64,000 nt of DNA, from positions 62,001 to 126,000 of the forward strand of contig NZ_CANMDB010000001.1 in assembly GCF_947496515.1 (NCBI RefSeq), read 5' to 3'. Below, piece after piece: positions 17,623 through 28,006 of this stretch. The position numbers and the translations under genes were made by a program. The notes beneath the pieces are model-generated. The model did no database searches. It had not been told where the DNA came from and was given only the letters and a program-made list of their open reading frames with translations. How positions within the stretch are numbered: position 1 is the first letter of the stretch; each line of letters begins with the position of its first letter. The stretch comes from an uncultured Roseobacter sp. (lineage in GTDB: Bacteria > Pseudomonadota > Alphaproteobacteria > Rhodobacterales > Rhodobacteraceae).

Positions 17623-18582
17623 ATGGCCCCACGTGATCTGAAGATACCCGCGCAGCGCCATCCCGAAAAAGCGCGCCGCCCCGATAACCCGCAGCCGAAA
17701 AAGCCCGACTGGATCCGGGTCAAGGCACCGGGTGGGCAAGGGTATACGGACACCGCGCGAATCATGCGCGAGAACAAGCTGGTCACCGTCTGCGAGGAAG
17801 CGGGCTGCCCGAACGTCGGCGAATGCTGGAGCCAGGGCCACGCGACCATGATGATCATGGGAGAGGTCTGTACCCGCGCGTGCACCTTTTGCAACATCGC
17901 CACCGGCAAACCGCCCGAAGCGCTCGACGCGTTTGAGCCCGGGCGCGTGGCCCATGCTGTCGAAAAGCTCGGGCTGAACCACGTGGTGGTCACCTCCGTG
18001 GACCGCGACGATGTGGAAGACGGCGGGGCCGATCACTTTGCCCAGACCATTCGGGCGATTCGCCACCGCAGCCCCGGCACCACCATCGAGATCCTGACCC
18101 CTGATTTCATCAAATGTGATCCTGCGGTGCTGGAGGTGGTCGTCGAGGCCCGCCCGGATGTGTTCAATCACAACCTCGAAACCGTCCCCGGCCTCTATCC
18201 GGAGGTGCGCCCGGGCGCACGCTACTTCCATTCCCTGCGCCTGTTGCAGCGGGTCAAAGAGTTGGATCCGTCGATGTTCACCAAATCGGGCATCATGGTG
18301 GGGCTGGGCGAGGACAAGCAGGCGGTGCTGCAGGTGATGGAGGATATGCGTGCCGCCGACATCGACTTTCTGACGGTCGGTCAATACTTGCAGCCTACGC
18401 CGAAACACCACCGCGTGGACCGTTTCGTACACCCCGATGAGTTCGCCGCGTACGAAAATGCAGCCTACGGCAAAGGATTTCTGATGGTGTCGGCCACGCC
18501 GCTGACACGCTCGTCCTATCATGCGGGCGATGACTTTGCCCGGTTGCGCGCCGCCCGCGACCGAAAGCTGGGCCGCGCCTGA
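17623..18582 (+). CDS. lipA: Lipoyl synthase
   Basis: Radical-SAM enzyme that inserts two sulfurs into octanoyl groups on lipoyl-dependent enzymes. Length is 319 residues. The auxiliary cluster is held by Cys57, Cys62 and Cys68 ([12 protein letters not shown]) and the radical-SAM cluster by Cys83, Cys87 and Cys90 (CTRACTFC). The MIMGEVCTR and [19 protein letters not shown] segments are diagnostic, as is the closing [16 protein letters not shown] precedes the ATG. It stands alone after the DUF6456 terminator; lipB is not in the window. Confidence 0.97.
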   Translation: MAPRDLKIPAQRHPEKARRPDNPQPKKPDWIRVKAPGGQGYTDTARIMRENKLVTVCEEAGCPNVGECWSQGHATMMIMGEVCTRACTFCNIATGKPPEALDAFEPGRVAHAVEKLGLNHVVVTSVDRDDVEDGGADHFAQTIRAIRHRSPGTTIEILTPDFIKCDPAVLEVVVEARPDVFNHNLETVPGLYPEVRPGARYFHSLRLLQRVKELDPSMFTKSGIMVGLGEDKQAVLQVMEDMRAADIDFLTVGQYLQPTPKHHRVDRFVHPDEFAAYENAAYGKGFLMVSATPLTRSSYHAGDDFARLRAARDRKLGRA

Positions 18583-18692
18583 CTGCGTTACGTTACGTTA
18601 GCCGTGAAAATCCGACCGTTTTTTTCGTGACCGGTGCAGCCCTCTGGTTGTATTTGACTCGAGACAAATACTCTCAAAAAAGGGTTGGTACG

Positions 18693-18869
18693 ATGACGGA
18701 TAAGCATTGGGCAATTTCAGCACTCCGTGACATTTACAAAGCACTCGATAAAGAACGCTACGATGTCGCAGCACACCATATTGATGATGCGGTTTTTGCG
18801 ATTGTCGCGCGCGATGCACAAGATAGCGCCCCGAAACATCACTTTGCCTGCACCTGCCCGAATTGCTGA
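18693..18869 (+). CDS. Small Cys-tailed protein of unknown function
   Basis: A 58-residue acidic/basic helical protein ending in HHFACTCPNC. Three cysteines in CxCxxC spacing and a His pair sit at the extreme C-terminus, suggesting metal binding. The ATG at 18693 has AGGG at 18681-18684, eight bases away, and codon use in the frame resembles coding DNA. TTGACT occurs about 38 bases upstream of the ATG but no convincing -10 follows. I do not recognise a named family. It is convergent with hpt, 16 bases apart. Confidence 0.6.
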   Translation: MTDKHWAISALRDIYKALDKERYDVAAHHIDDAVFAIVARDAQDSAPKHHFACTCPNC

Positions 18870-18885
18870 TCTTGCTGGTAAACCG

Positions 18886-19422
18886 TCAGGTAAAGCGGAC
18901 CTTGCCGATAAAGGGCAGGTTGCGATTTCGCTGAGCGAAATCAATACCATACCCCACGACGAACTCATCCGGTATCTCGAACCCGATCCAGTCGGCGCGA
19001 AAATCCACCTCGCGGCGGCTGGGTTTGTCGAGCAAGGCAATGGACCGTAAATGCGCCGGGCGCCGTGTCCGCAGCAGCTGCGTGACGTGGTTGAGCGTGT
19101 GGCCGGTGTCCACGATGTCCTCGACCACCAGCACGTCGCGACCTTCGATGGCGCCGCGCAGGTCCTTGAGGATTCGCACCTCGCGTGTGCTCTCCATCCC
19201 GTCGCCGTAGCTGGAGGCTTCCAGAAAATCGACCTCGATCGGTAGATCCAGTTCTCGCACGAGATCGGCGATAAAGACGAAGCTGCCCCGCAAGAGGCCT
19301 ACGACCACCAGCTTGTTGGTCTCGGCGAACTCCTTTTGAATGTCGCGGCACAGCGCTTCGATCCGGGCCGCGATGGCCTTGGCAGAGATCATTTCTTCTA
19401 TGACATATGGACGCGCGGACAT
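18886..19422 (-). CDS. hpt: Hypoxanthine phosphoribosyltransferase
   Basis: Purine salvage enzyme converting hypoxanthine (and guanine) plus PRPP to IMP (GMP). Length is 178 residues. The PRPP-binding loop [10 protein letters not shown] is at about residues 100-109, the early GLLRGSFVF gives the cis-peptide loop, and [11 protein letters not shown] and the [10 protein letters not shown] segment near the end hold the purine base. The start at 19422 ([11 protein letters not shown]) is the family-typical one; ATG 19446 would add eight residues. Confidence 0.95.
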   Translation of the reverse strand: MSARPYVIEEMISAKAIAARIEALCRDIQKEFAETNKLVVVGLLRGSFVFIADLVRELDLPIEVDFLEASSYGDGMESTREVRILKDLRGAIEGRDVLVVEDIVDTGHTLNHVTQLLRTRRPAHLRSIALLDKPSRREVDFRADWIGFEIPDEFVVGYGIDFAQRNRNLPFIGKVRFT

Positions 19423-19490
19423 GGGCAGGCCTTGATCTTGGGGCATTCAGGCAGCACATGGGGCATTATCGTTCTAACACCGGTTACGCA

Positions 19491-19946
19491 ATGCCCACCC
19501 ATTCAGAGACCCGCACGCTGCCTTACAGCGCTCAGCAAATGTACGATCTGGTGGCGGATGTGGGCAGCTACCCGCAGTTTCTGCCCTGGTGTTCTGCGGC
19601 GCGGGTAAAATCGGTGACACAGCAAGGCTCGGACGAGATCATGGAAGCTGATCTGGTGATCAGCTTCAAGGTGTTCCGCGAACGCTTTACCAGCCGCGTG
19701 GTGCTGATGCCCGACGATCATCGCATTGATACCGAGTACCTGGACGGGCCGTTCCGCTACATGAAATCCAACTGGGGCTTTCGGGATGTGGAGGGTGGCT
19801 GCGAGGTGAGCTTCTTCGTGGATTTCGCCTTTCGCAACATGATCTTGCAGCGGATGATCGGGGTGGTCTTCAACGAGGCGATGCAGCGAATCGTGCGCGC
19901 CTTTGAGACCCGCGCTCAGGAACTATACGGCAAGGCGCCCGCCTAG
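19491..19946 (+). CDS. RatA/COQ10-type START-domain protein
   Basis: A 151-residue polyketide cyclase/START-like protein. It starts with MPTHSETRTLPYSAQQMYDL, continues VADVGSYPQFLPWC, and has FRYMKSNWGFRDVEGGCEV and FFVDFAFRNMILQ later, as in COQ10 and E. coli RatA. COQ10 homologues bind ubiquinone for respiration, while RatA was described as interfering with ribosomal subunit association. In alphaproteobacteria the quinone-binding role seems likelier. The gene is divergent from hpt, its start 68 bases from the hpt start, and converges on pncC with a four-base overlap of the stop codons. Confidence 0.88.
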   Translation: MPTHSETRTLPYSAQQMYDLVADVGSYPQFLPWCSAARVKSVTQQGSDEIMEADLVISFKVFRERFTSRVVLMPDDHRIDTEYLDGPFRYMKSNWGFRDVEGGCEVSFFVDFAFRNMILQRMIGVVFNEAMQRIVRAFETRAQELYGKAPA

Positions 19947-20407
19947 AGCCGTCCCAGCAGAAGGGTCAGCGCGTGATCCCGCGCCGCTGTGCGCACTGCG
20001 CTGCGCCCCAGCGGGCCGAACTCCACCGTATGGGTTTCGACATGCTCGCCCTGTGCCAGTCCAAAGCAGACCCGACCTTCGGGTTTGTGCTCGGATCCGC
20101 CCGGACCTGCGATGCCCGTGATGGAGACAGCAAGCCCCGCGCGCGCCCGCGCCAGAGCGCCCGCTGCCATCTCCGCCGCGACCTCTTCGGACACGGCACC
20201 GTGGGCGGCGAGCGTTTTGGGTGCGACGCCCAGCATCTCTGTCTTGGCGGCATTGGAGTAGGTCACAACGCCGCGCTCCACCACTGCCGAGGCACCCGGT
20301 ACATCGGTAAGGGCCGCCGCCACCATCCCCCCGGTGCAGCTTTCGGCAGTGGTGATGTTCAGCCCGGATTTCGATGCTTTTTCAATTATCTGTGCGGCGA
20401 GGCTCAT
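19943..20407 (-). CDS. pncC: PncC/CinA-family NMN amidohydrolase
   Basis: Stand-alone CinA C-terminal domain, 154 residues, predicted to deamidate nicotinamide mononucleotide in NAD recycling. It contains LNITTAESCTGGMVAAALTD, where Ser and Thr after ESC are catalytic, VVERGVVTYSNAAKTEMLGV and the GIAGPGGSEHKPEGRVCF loop. It overlaps pgpA by ATGA and so is the last gene of the ispD-ispF-pgpA-pncC unit. Confidence 0.92.
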   Translation of the reverse strand: MSLAAQIIEKASKSGLNITTAESCTGGMVAAALTDVPGASAVVERGVVTYSNAAKTEMLGVAPKTLAAHGAVSEEVAAEMAAGALARARAGLAVSITGIAGPGGSEHKPEGRVCFGLAQGEHVETHTVEFGPLGRSAVRTAARDHALTLLLGRL

Positions 20408-20901
20408 GCAATGACTCCGTGATAGAGACCCGCCAGCGCCAGCACTCCGATTGCGGCGAAGATGCCCGCGATTACATCGTCCAGCATCACCCCCAGCGGA
20501 TCGCCACGGCGGTCGGCCCAGCCGACCGGCCCGGGTTTGAGGATGTCGAACAGCCGGAAGAGCGCAAAAGCGGCAAGCCATCCCGGCCACATCACCAGAA
20601 TGTTCAGCCCCATGGACCACGCAGCATAGGACAGCGGCAGCAGGGCGATCCATTGACCGACCACCTCATCCACCACTATCTCGGAGGGATCGTGCTCGTC
20701 GCTGCCCTTTGTCATGATAGCGGTCGCCCACCACCCTTTGGCAAAGCCCGCGCCAATCGCAAGCACGAGCAGCGGAAACCCCCCCAGTACGTGCAGCAGC
20801 CAGGCCCAGGGCAGGGCCACCAGCGATCCCCAGGTGCCCGGCGCGGGCCGGAGATAGCCAACCCCCAGTACCGTCCCGACCCAAGTGGCAGCGCGGCTCA
20901 C
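20404..20901 (-). CDS. pgpA: Phosphatidylglycerophosphatase A
   Basis: Removes phosphate from phosphatidylglycerophosphate to give phosphatidylglycerol in the inner membrane. About 165 residues with three to four hydrophobic helices. [20 protein letters not shown] and the acidic segment [14 protein letters not shown] are family signatures, the latter holding the catalytic acidic residues, with the cytosolic [16 protein letters not shown] later. The GTG at 20901 overlaps the ispF stop codon as GTGA and gives the normal family length. An ATG at 20931 would add ten atypical residues. Confidence 0.9.
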   Translation of the reverse strand: MSRAATWVGTVLGVGYLRPAPGTWGSLVALPWAWLLHVLGGFPLLVLAIGAGFAKGWWATAIMTKGSDEHDPSEIVVDEVVGQWIALLPLSYAAWSMGLNILVMWPGWLAAFALFRLFDILKPGPVGWADRRGDPLGVMLDDVIAGIFAAIGVLALAGLYHGVIA

Positions 20902-21377
20902 GGGCGCACCAGTGCCGCGGTCGCAAGGCACGCAATGCCTTCGCCGCGTCCGGTAAAGCCCAGCCGTTCTGAGGTGGTCGCCTTCACGGACAGCCTGTCT
21001 CGGTCGATCCCCGTGATCTTCGCCAGCCGGTCGCGCATGGCGGGCGCATGGGGACCGATCTTGGGCTCTTCGCAGATCAGTGTGCAGTCGATATTGCCGA
21101 TGGCAAAGCCCATCTCAGCCGCCAGATCGACCGCATGACGCAGAAAGATGTCGCTTGGCGCACCTTTCCATTGCGGGTCGCTGGGCGGAAAATGCTGGCC
21201 GATGTCGCCCTGGGCCAAAGCACCATAGATCGCATCAGTGATGGTGTGCAGCGCCACATCCGCGTCCGAATGGCCGACAAGCCCGCGGTCGTGGGGAACC
21301 TTCACGCCGCAGAGCACCACGTGATCGCCCGGCCCGAATGCATGCACGTCAAATCCGTTACCTAGCCTGATGTCCAT
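20898..21377 (-). CDS. ispF: 2-C-methyl-D-erythritol 2,4-cyclodiphosphate synthase
   Basis: Non-mevalonate isoprenoid pathway enzyme that forms the cyclic diphosphate. Length is 159 residues. The Zn-binding [13 protein letters not shown] and the [15 protein letters not shown] segment hold the Asp/His ligands, and the [17 protein letters not shown] motif closes the protein. It overlaps ispD by 20 bases on the upstream side. In many alphaproteobacteria these two are fused; here they are separate overlapping genes. Confidence 0.97.
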   Translation of the reverse strand: MDIRLGNGFDVHAFGPGDHVVLCGVKVPHDRGLVGHSDADVALHTITDAIYGALAQGDIGQHFPPSDPQWKGAPSDIFLRHAVDLAAEMGFAIGNIDCTLICEEPKIGPHAPAMRDRLAKITGIDRDRLSVKATTSERLGFTGRGEGIACLATAALVRP

Positions 21378-22032
21378 ATCGGCCCTTCAAGATAAGGGCG
21401 GCGCGGTCAAAATCCGCCGCCACGGTGATTTTGAGATTGTCCTGGCAGCCGGGTGTCATGGCAACCTCAAGCCCGGCCAGCAATGCCAGCGCCACATCGT
21501 CGGCGGCCCCCTCGGGATGCGCTCGGTGCGCGGCAAGAATGGCGGGCAGGTGAAACCCCTGCGGTGTCTGGGCGCGAAAGAGCCCGTCGCGCGCAACGCT
21601 CTCCACGACCCGGCCATTCGCCCCGCGCCATAACGCATCGACGACCGGCAGGGCCGGCGCCGCGGCGGGCGTGGTCTCCAGGGCGTCCAGCACGTCGTCG
21701 ATCACCCTGCGCGAGATGCAGGGTCGCGCGGCATCGTGGATAAGCACCCTGTCACAACTGCCCTCAAGGACGTCGAGGCCCGCCAGGACGGAGGCGCTTC
21801 TGCTGGCGCCGCCCGGCACGATCTCGACCTCCGGCATCTCGAAGACCATCCCCGCGTCAAGATCCGCAGGGGCAACGACCAGTACCAAATGGTCGACGCG
21901 GGGATGGCGTGCAAAAGCATCCAGCGCATAGAACGCGCTCGATTTACCGGCGAGCGGTCGCCATTGTTTGGCGATGCCTTCCCCGGCCCGGGTCCCGCGA
22001 CCGGCTGCCACAATCACGGCGCCGATTTTCAT
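21358..22032 (-). CDS. ispD: 2-C-methyl-D-erythritol 4-phosphate cytidylyltransferase
   Basis: Attaches CMP to methylerythritol phosphate. Length is 224 residues. [20 protein letters not shown] is the nucleotide-binding loop with the conserved Arg and Lys ([12 protein letters not shown]). [20 protein letters not shown] and [11 protein letters not shown] are diagnostic. It is the first gene of the ispD-ispF-pgpA-pncC unit and is divergent from dusB, 185 bases away. Confidence 0.97.
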   Translation of the reverse strand: MKIGAVIVAAGRGTRAGEGIAKQWRPLAGKSSAFYALDAFARHPRVDHLVLVVAPADLDAGMVFEMPEVEIVPGGASRSASVLAGLDVLEGSCDRVLIHDAARPCISRRVIDDVLDALETTPAAAPALPVVDALWRGANGRVVESVARDGLFRAQTPQGFHLPAILAAHRAHPEGAADDVALALLAGLEVAMTPGCQDNLKITVAADFDRAALILKGRYGHQAR

Positions 22033-22217
22033 GTTAAACAGTCGAATGTCATTTGTGCTCCTTCCTATGAGGTCGCGTCAGCCGGGGCAATCGCCGAAGC
22101 GCGTCGCCCAAAAAATAGGCGATACGCTCTCGCAGACGCCGCATGACCTCATTGGAATATTGAGGAAATCACTCGCGGTTGATACTTCTTTCGGCGATGC
22201 CCAAGGATTGAGCACAG

Positions 22218-23201
22218 ATGTCCGTTAGTCCTTTTCCCGTTGATCTCGCTCCCCCGGTGCTGCTGGCGCCGATGGCGGGAATCACTGACCTTCCGTTTCG
22301 CGATGTGGTGGCGCGTTTCGGCGCGGGGCTGGTCGTGTCGGAAATGGTGGCCAGCCACGACATGCTCAACGCGCGCCCGGGCAGCCGTGAAAAAGCGGAG
22401 CTTGGTCTGGGGCGCACCCGGACGGCAGTGCAGCTTGCGGGCCGCGAGGCAGGACCCATGGCCGAGGCCGCGCGCATGGTGGCGGGGCAGGGCGCGCAGG
22501 TTATCGATATCAACATGGGCTGTCCGGCCAAGAAGGTGACACAGGGGTATTCCGGCTCCGCGCTCATGCGCACGCCTGATCACGCCCTGAGGCTGATCGA
22601 GGCGGTGGTGGCGGCCGTGGATGTGCCCGTGACGCTCAAGACGCGGCTGGGATGGGACGACGCAATGTTGAACGCGCCGCAGATCGCATCGCGCGCGGAG
22701 GCGGCGGGCATAGCCATGATCACCATCCACGGGCGTACGCGCTGTCAGTTCTACAAGGGGCGCGCTGATTGGGCGGCGATCCGCGCTGTGCGGGAAGCGG
22801 TCCGCATTCCGGTCATTGCCAATGGCGATATCGTGGACAGCGCAACCGCCCGCACGGCTCTGGCCCTGTCCGGCGCCAGTGGCGTGATGATCGGACGTGG
22901 TGCACGCGGCAAACCCTGGTTGCTGGCCGAGATTGCGCACGCGCTTTTTGACGCCCCGGCACCGGAGATCCCGCGCGGGGCGGCGCTGGCCGATATGGTG
23001 GCGGCGCACTACGAGGCCATGATCCGCTTTTACGGATACACGCTGGGCCTGCGCGTCGCGCGCAAGCAGCTGGGCTGGTACATGGACACCTGCGGCACAC
23101 CCGCTGATCTGCGCCGCGCGGTGCTGACGGCACCGGATGTGACGGGCACGCTGGCGCTGATCCCCGACGCCTGCTGCAGCGATCTCGCGGTCGCTGCATG
23201 A
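22218..23201 (+). CDS. dusB: tRNA dihydrouridine synthase B (NifR3)
   Basis: FMN enzyme that reduces uridines in the tRNA D-loop. Length is 327 residues. LAPMAGITDLPFR, the DINMGCPAKKVTQGYSGSAL motif with the active-site cysteine, and ITIHGRTRCQFYKGRADW are conserved. The gene has long been called nifR3 because it heads the ntr cluster in Rhodobacter and Azospirillum. Its stop codon overlaps the ntrB start as ATGA. Confidence 0.97.
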   Translation: MSVSPFPVDLAPPVLLAPMAGITDLPFRDVVARFGAGLVVSEMVASHDMLNARPGSREKAELGLGRTRTAVQLAGREAGPMAEAARMVAGQGAQVIDINMGCPAKKVTQGYSGSALMRTPDHALRLIEAVVAAVDVPVTLKTRLGWDDAMLNAPQIASRAEAAGIAMITIHGRTRCQFYKGRADWAAIRAVREAVRIPVIANGDIVDSATARTALALSGASGVMIGRGARGKPWLLAEIAHALFDAPAPEIPRGAALADMVAAHYEAMIRFYGYTLGLRVARKQLGWYMDTCGTPADLRRAVLTAPDVTGTLALIPDACCSDLAVAA

Positions 23202-24271
23202 CATCTGACCGCGCCATCTGGGCCAGCTTGCCTGTGCCGACGTTGATCATTGATCCCGACGACCGGATTGCCGATGTGAATTCTGCCGCAGAAGGCTTCC
23301 TGAATGTCTCCGCCAAATCTGTGCGCGCGGCGCCGGTCTGGGACCAGATCGCCGTGAACGAGCCGCTGGAGGATGCGGTGGCGCGCGCCCGCGACACCGG
23401 CACGCCGCTCTTCGTCAACGATGTGGATGTGGGCAGCGGTCAACGCGCGCCGATGCAGTCCGATCTGCAGGTCGCCCCTCTGGTGGGGCATCCCGGCCAT
23501 ATGATCCTCGTGATCTCCCCGCGCGAGCTGGCGGGCCGCATGACCCAGAACCATTCCGTCAAATCCGCCGCGAAATCCGCCATCGGCATGGCCGAGATGC
23601 TGGCCCACGAGATCAAGAACCCGCTGGCGGGCATCACCGGGGCGGCGCAACTGCTGAGCATGAACCTCAAGGCCTCCGATCTGGAACTGACGGACTTGAT
23701 CGTGGAAGAGAGCCGCCGCATCGTGAAGCTGCTGGGACAAGTCGAACAGTTCGGCAACCTCTCCGTGCCTGATTTTCAACCGGTAAACATCCATGATGTG
23801 CTGGACCGGGCGCGGCGCTCTGCCCTGCTGGGGTTCGGTGCGCATATGAAGATCGTGGAGGACTACGACCCGTCGCTGCCGCTGGCCCATGGCGATCCGG
23901 ATCAGCTGTTGCAGGTGGTGCTGAACCTGCTCAAGAACGCTTCTGAAGCAACGAGCGGCGCGCGCGGTACGATCCGGCTGCACAGCTATTACGAGCATTC
24001 CTTCCGGCTGCGCCGCGCCGATGGCGCTGGCCAGTCCTTGCCCCTGCAGGTGGAGATCATCGACGATGGCCCGGGCCTGCCCGAGGCCATTCGCGAGGAT
24101 GTTTTTGATCCTTTCGTGTCGGGGCGAGAGAATGGCACGGGGCTCGGCCTCGCGCTTGTCAGCAAAATCATTTCAGACCATGGCGGCTGGATCTCGGTGA
24201 CATCTGTTCCCGGGCGCACCGTCTTTCGCATTTCACTTCCGCGCGCGCCGAAAAGCGCCGAGCAGGCATAA
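23198..24271 (+). CDS. ntrB: Nitrogen regulation histidine kinase NtrB
   Basis: Cytoplasmic sensor kinase/phosphatase that, guided by PII, controls NtrC. Length is 357 residues. An N-terminal PAS domain ([20 protein letters not shown], about residues 11-100) is followed by the dimerization helix with His137 in [20 protein letters not shown], then the ATPase with [10 protein letters not shown] and the G boxes DDGPGLP and [10 protein letters not shown]. The ATG overlaps the dusB stop. ntrC follows after 17 bases. Confidence 0.96.
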   Translation: MTSDRAIWASLPVPTLIIDPDDRIADVNSAAEGFLNVSAKSVRAAPVWDQIAVNEPLEDAVARARDTGTPLFVNDVDVGSGQRAPMQSDLQVAPLVGHPGHMILVISPRELAGRMTQNHSVKSAAKSAIGMAEMLAHEIKNPLAGITGAAQLLSMNLKASDLELTDLIVEESRRIVKLLGQVEQFGNLSVPDFQPVNIHDVLDRARRSALLGFGAHMKIVEDYDPSLPLAHGDPDQLLQVVLNLLKNASEATSGARGTIRLHSYYEHSFRLRRADGAGQSLPLQVEIIDDGPGLPEAIREDVFDPFVSGRENGTGLGLALVSKIISDHGGWISVTSVPGRTVFRISLPRAPKSAEQA

Positions 24272-24288
24272 AGCAGGAGAGCAGACCG

Positions 24289-25653
24289 ATGGATGGCACC
24301 ATTCTTGTGGCCGATGACGACAGGACGATCCGGACCGTCCTGACCCAGGCGCTGACCCGTGCGGGCTGCAAGGTGCACGCGACCTCCAGCCTGACGACGC
24401 TGATGCGGTGGGTCGGCGAGGGCAAGGGCGATGTGGTCATCTCGGACGTGATGATGCCTGATGGTAACGGGCTGGAGATGCTGCCCAAGATAGCGCAGGA
24501 TCGTCCCGGCCTGCCGGTCATCGTGATTTCGGCCCAGAACACCATCATGACGGCGATCAAGGCGGCAGAGGCGGAGGCCTATGACTATCTGCCCAAGCCG
24601 TTCGATCTGCCTGATCTGATGAAACGCACCGCCCGCGCGCTGGAAACGCGGCCCCAGAACCGCCGCATGGCCGAGGACAGCGACGCACGGCCCGATGATC
24701 TGCCGCTGGTGGGGCGCACGGCAGTGATGCAGGCGCTTTACCGGGTGGTGGCGCGGGTGATGAATACCGATCTGCCGGTGCTGATCTGGGGCGAATCCGG
24801 CACGGGCAAATCGCTGATTGCCCGCGCGATCCATGATTTTTCGGACCGGCGGAACCTGCCGTTTATTGCGGCCTCCTCGGAGGATCTGCAGGATCTGGAA
24901 GGGCCCGCGCGCCTTCTGGCCCGGGTCAAGGGCGGCTCGCTTCTGGTGGAGGAAATCGGTGATCTGCCCGCGGAACTGCAGGCGCGTCTGGTGCATATGA
25001 TGGACACGCCCGGCGACTACGCGCCGCGCTTTCTGGCCACCAGCCAGTCCGATCTGAACGCGGCGATGGAAGCCGGCAAGATGCGCAAGGATCTTTACTA
25101 CCGGCTCAGCGGTGCGACCCTCACGGTACCGGCCTTGCGGGAGCGGGTAGATGACATCCCCATTCTGGCGGAACACTTCCTTGCCAAGGCCGAAGCCTCC
25201 GGGTCGGCCCCGCGCGCGCTGTCCCGTGAGGCCTCCGAGATCTTCCGCAACTACAGCTGGCCCGGCAACGTGCGCCAGCTGGAAAACGCCGTGCGCCGCC
25301 TGGGGCTGACCAGCCGGGCCGCGGAAATCTCCGGTTCCGAGGTCGAACACGTGCTGGGCGCTCAGCCCGATCTTGAACCGATGCGCGCGGCGGGCAATAC
25401 CGAAAAGCTCGGCGCCTCGGTCGAGCGGCACCTGCGCCGCTACTTCGATCTGCATGGCAATATGCTGCCGCCCGCCGGGCTCTATGCGCGGATCCTGCGC
25501 GAGGTCGAGACCCCGATGATCGAGATTGCACTGGAGGCAACGGGTGGAAATCAGGCGAAATGTGCTGATTTGCTGGGGATCAACCGGAATACGCTCAGAA
25601 AGAAAATCACCGACCTCGATATAGAGGTGACAAGACGCCGCAAGTTGATGTAA
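24289..25653 (+). CDS. ntrC: Nitrogen response regulator NtrC without GAFTGA
   Basis: Response regulator of 454 residues. The receiver has Asp53, the AAA-like domain has Walker A GESGTGKS at about 167-174, and the C-terminal Fis helix-turn-helix is [20 protein letters not shown]. Between Walker A and Walker B the loop reads [20 protein letters not shown], with the GAFTGA sigma54-contact motif and about 20 neighbouring residues missing, and Walker B is altered ([10 protein letters not shown]). The same deletion is known in the Rhodobacter capsulatus protein, which activates sigma70 promoters. So sigma70-type activation is predicted. GCAGGAGAG precedes the ATG. Confidence 0.96.
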   Translation: MDGTILVADDDRTIRTVLTQALTRAGCKVHATSSLTTLMRWVGEGKGDVVISDVMMPDGNGLEMLPKIAQDRPGLPVIVISAQNTIMTAIKAAEAEAYDYLPKPFDLPDLMKRTARALETRPQNRRMAEDSDARPDDLPLVGRTAVMQALYRVVARVMNTDLPVLIWGESGTGKSLIARAIHDFSDRRNLPFIAASSEDLQDLEGPARLLARVKGGSLLVEEIGDLPAELQARLVHMMDTPGDYAPRFLATSQSDLNAAMEAGKMRKDLYYRLSGATLTVPALRERVDDIPILAEHFLAKAEASGSAPRALSREASEIFRNYSWPGNVRQLENAVRRLGLTSRAAEISGSEVEHVLGAQPDLEPMRAAGNTEKLGASVERHLRRYFDLHGNMLPPAGLYARILREVETPMIEIALEATGGNQAKCADLLGINRNTLRKKITDLDIEVTRRRKLM

Positions 25654-25753
25654 AACCGCCACACAAACCGTGGCCATTGGGGGACACCCCGATCAGGACC
25701 ACAACATAAGGCGGTCGGGCGCGGTGCGTCCACATCATGAGTGAGGGCATCGG

Positions 25754-28006
25754 GTGAACCCCCGGGTAGAACGGTCACTATGGCTCAGGCTGGGGCGGTT
25801 GCGCCGCCGCAGACGCATGCGCAACACCGCCACGCTGGGCCTTGTCGTGCTGGGCCCGTTGCTGGCCCTCTCTACCTACTTGGTGCTGGGCCCGTTAGGG
25901 CAGGCGGGCAACACGCTGGGCCTGCGGCTCATTCTCATGGCCGATCTGGTCTACATCCTCGTCGTTGCCGCTTTGGTCCTGGCGCAGGTAGGGCGCCTGA
26001 TCGCCGCGCGGCGCGCGAAATCCGCAGGCTCGCGGCTGCACCTGCGGCTGACAGGGGTGTTCGCGCTGATGGCGTTGATCCCCACGGTGACGGTTGCCAT
26101 CTTTGCCGGTCTGACCGTGAACGTGGGGCTGGAGGGATGGTTCTCCGACCGGGTGCGCGAGGTGGTGGGCAATTCGCTGGCCGCCGCCGAGGCCTACGAG
26201 GAAGAACAGCGCATCGATCTGGCGGCGGATGCGCTGGCCTTGGCGCGCAGCCTGACACAGGCGCGGCGATCGGGGGTCAACGCCTCTGACAGCGAGCTTT
26301 TGGGGGATCGGCAGCGGCAGATCCAGCGCGGTCTGCGGGAAGCCTACCTGATCGACGGTACCCGCGAGATCCGCGCCCGCGGTGACCGATCCTACCTTTT
26401 TGATTTCGAGCCGCCGACCCCGGAGGAGATGCAACAGGCCGATGTTCAGGACGTGGTGGTCATTCAGGACTGGGACAACAATGAATTCCGCGCGCTGGTG
26501 CGCCTGACGGGTTTTGTTGACCGCTTTCTCTATATCAGCCGCGAAGTCGATGGCCAGATCCTGTCACTGCTCGACGAGACCAAGGAGACGGTCGAGCTGT
26601 ACCAGCAGTTGGAGAGCGAGCGCGGGCGACTGCTGTTTGACTTTGTGCTGCTCTATCTGGCCTTCGCGGTGATTCTGATCCTCGCGGCGATCTGGCTCGG
26701 TCTGTGGTTTGCGGAGCGGTTGTCCGGCCCTGTCGGTCTGCTGACCGGTGCGGCGCAGCGCGTCGGCGCGGGTGATCTGGACGTGCAGGTGCGCGAGGAA
26801 ACCGGCGACGATGAAATTGCCATGTTGGGGCGGTACTTCAACCAGATGACCCGTCAGCTCAAGGCGCAGCGCGAAACGCTGGTCGAGAACACCGAGCAGA
26901 TCGAACGCCGCCGCAGGCTCTTTGATTCTGTGCTGAGTTCCGTGACCTCGGGTGTTGTGGGGCTCGATCCGCGGGGGCGGGTGACCTTTGTGAACCGCGC
27001 AGCCGAACGCTTGCTGGCCGGTCGCGCAGGCGCGGACCAGCTTACCCTGACCGCTGCCGTGCCGGAATTTGGCCCGCTGTTCGAGACCATAGTGCAATCG
27101 CGCAACGAGGTCGCGCAGGGCGAGATTAAGGTATCGCGCAAGGGCCAGTTGGAGAACCTGCTGGTGCGCATGGCAACGCGACGGTCGCTCGATGGCACGC
27201 TGGAAGGCTACGTGGTGTCCTTTGATGATGTGACCGATCTGGTCAGCGCCCAGCGGATGGCGGCCTGGGGCGATGTGGCGCGGCGCATCGCGCATGAGAT
27301 CAAGAACCCGCTGACCCCCATTCAGCTCTCAGCCGAGCGGATCAAGCGCAAGTTCTCTCCGAAGGTCGGCGAGGACAGCGAGACGCTGGACCAGATGACC
27401 GATGTGATCGTGCGCCAGACCAATGATTTGCGGCGCATTGTCGATGAGTTTTCGAAATTCGCCCGCATGCCCGAGCCTGAGCGCAAGCCGCTCGATCTGT
27501 GCGACCTGATGCGCGACGCGGTCGTGCTGCAGCAGACCGGTCAGCCTGGCGTGAAGATCGTCCCCCAATTGCCGGACAGTCCCGTGATGGTGGATCTGGA
27601 TGCGACGATGATCAGCCAGGCGCTCACGAACCTGATCAAGAATGCAGGGGAAGCCATTGAATCACTGCAGAAAAAAGGTGCGCCAGAGGGTCATGCGCCG
27701 CGGATTGAGGTAGCACTGACGCAGGATGACACCCACGCCCGCATCACGGTTGCCGACAATGGCATCGGCCTGCCCGAAGACCGTGCGCGGCTCTTTGAGC
27801 CTTATGTCACCACCCGCAGCGAAGGGACCGGCCTCGGGCTGCCCATCGTCAAGAAGATTATCGAGGAGCACGGCGGCAGCCTGACCCTTGAGGACGCGCC
27901 GCCCTTTGACGGGCACACTCATTTCGGCGCCATGGCAGTGATCACGCTGCCGTGCCTTCCGGCTGGCGCCCATCCCCTACACACGAAAGAGGACGCAACC
28001 CCATGA
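25754..28006 (+). CDS. ntrY: Sensor histidine kinase NtrY
   Basis: Membrane-bound kinase partner of NtrX, 750 residues, starting at GTG 25754. Three or four hydrophobic helices occupy the first 330 residues, with a periplasmic stretch between about 120 and 300. HAMP follows (SGPVGLLTGAAQRVGAGDLD), then a PAS domain (RRRLFDSVLSSVTSGVVGLD), the phosphoacceptor histidine near residue 515 in [20 protein letters not shown], and the ATPase G boxes (DNGIGLPED, EGTGLGLPIV). Its stop codon overlaps the ntrX start as ATGA. NtrYX affects nitrogen, redox and envelope functions in alphaproteobacteria. Confidence 0.96.
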   Translation: MNPRVERSLWLRLGRLRRRRRMRNTATLGLVVLGPLLALSTYLVLGPLGQAGNTLGLRLILMADLVYILVVAALVLAQVGRLIAARRAKSAGSRLHLRLTGVFALMALIPTVTVAIFAGLTVNVGLEGWFSDRVREVVGNSLAAAEAYEEEQRIDLAADALALARSLTQARRSGVNASDSELLGDRQRQIQRGLREAYLIDGTREIRARGDRSYLFDFEPPTPEEMQQADVQDVVVIQDWDNNEFRALVRLTGFVDRFLYISREVDGQILSLLDETKETVELYQQLESERGRLLFDFVLLYLAFAVILILAAIWLGLWFAERLSGPVGLLTGAAQRVGAGDLDVQVREETGDDEIAMLGRYFNQMTRQLKAQRETLVENTEQIERRRRLFDSVLSSVTSGVVGLDPRGRVTFVNRAAERLLAGRAGADQLTLTAAVPEFGPLFETIVQSRNEVAQGEIKVSRKGQLENLLVRMATRRSLDGTLEGYVVSFDDVTDLVSAQRMAAWGDVARRIAHEIKNPLTPIQLSAERIKRKFSPKVGEDSETLDQMTDVIVRQTNDLRRIVDEFSKFARMPEPERKPLDLCDLMRDAVVLQQTGQPGVKIVPQLPDSPVMVDLDATMISQALTNLIKNAGEAIESLQKKGAPEGHAPRIEVALTQDDTHARITVADNGIGLPEDRARLFEPYVTTRSEGTGLGLPIVKKIIEEHGGSLTLEDAPPFDGHTHFGAMAVITLPCLPAGAHPLHTKEDATP

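Noticed and set aside
22101-22126. GCGTCGCC/GGCGATACGC inverted repeat upstream of dusB
   Set aside because: Imperfect, with a bulge and no T-run, and no gene upstream for it to terminate.
23989-25677. 562-codon minus-strand frame
   Set aside because: Antisense to ntrC and part of ntrB, with His/Arg/Gln-rich shadow composition and no domain.
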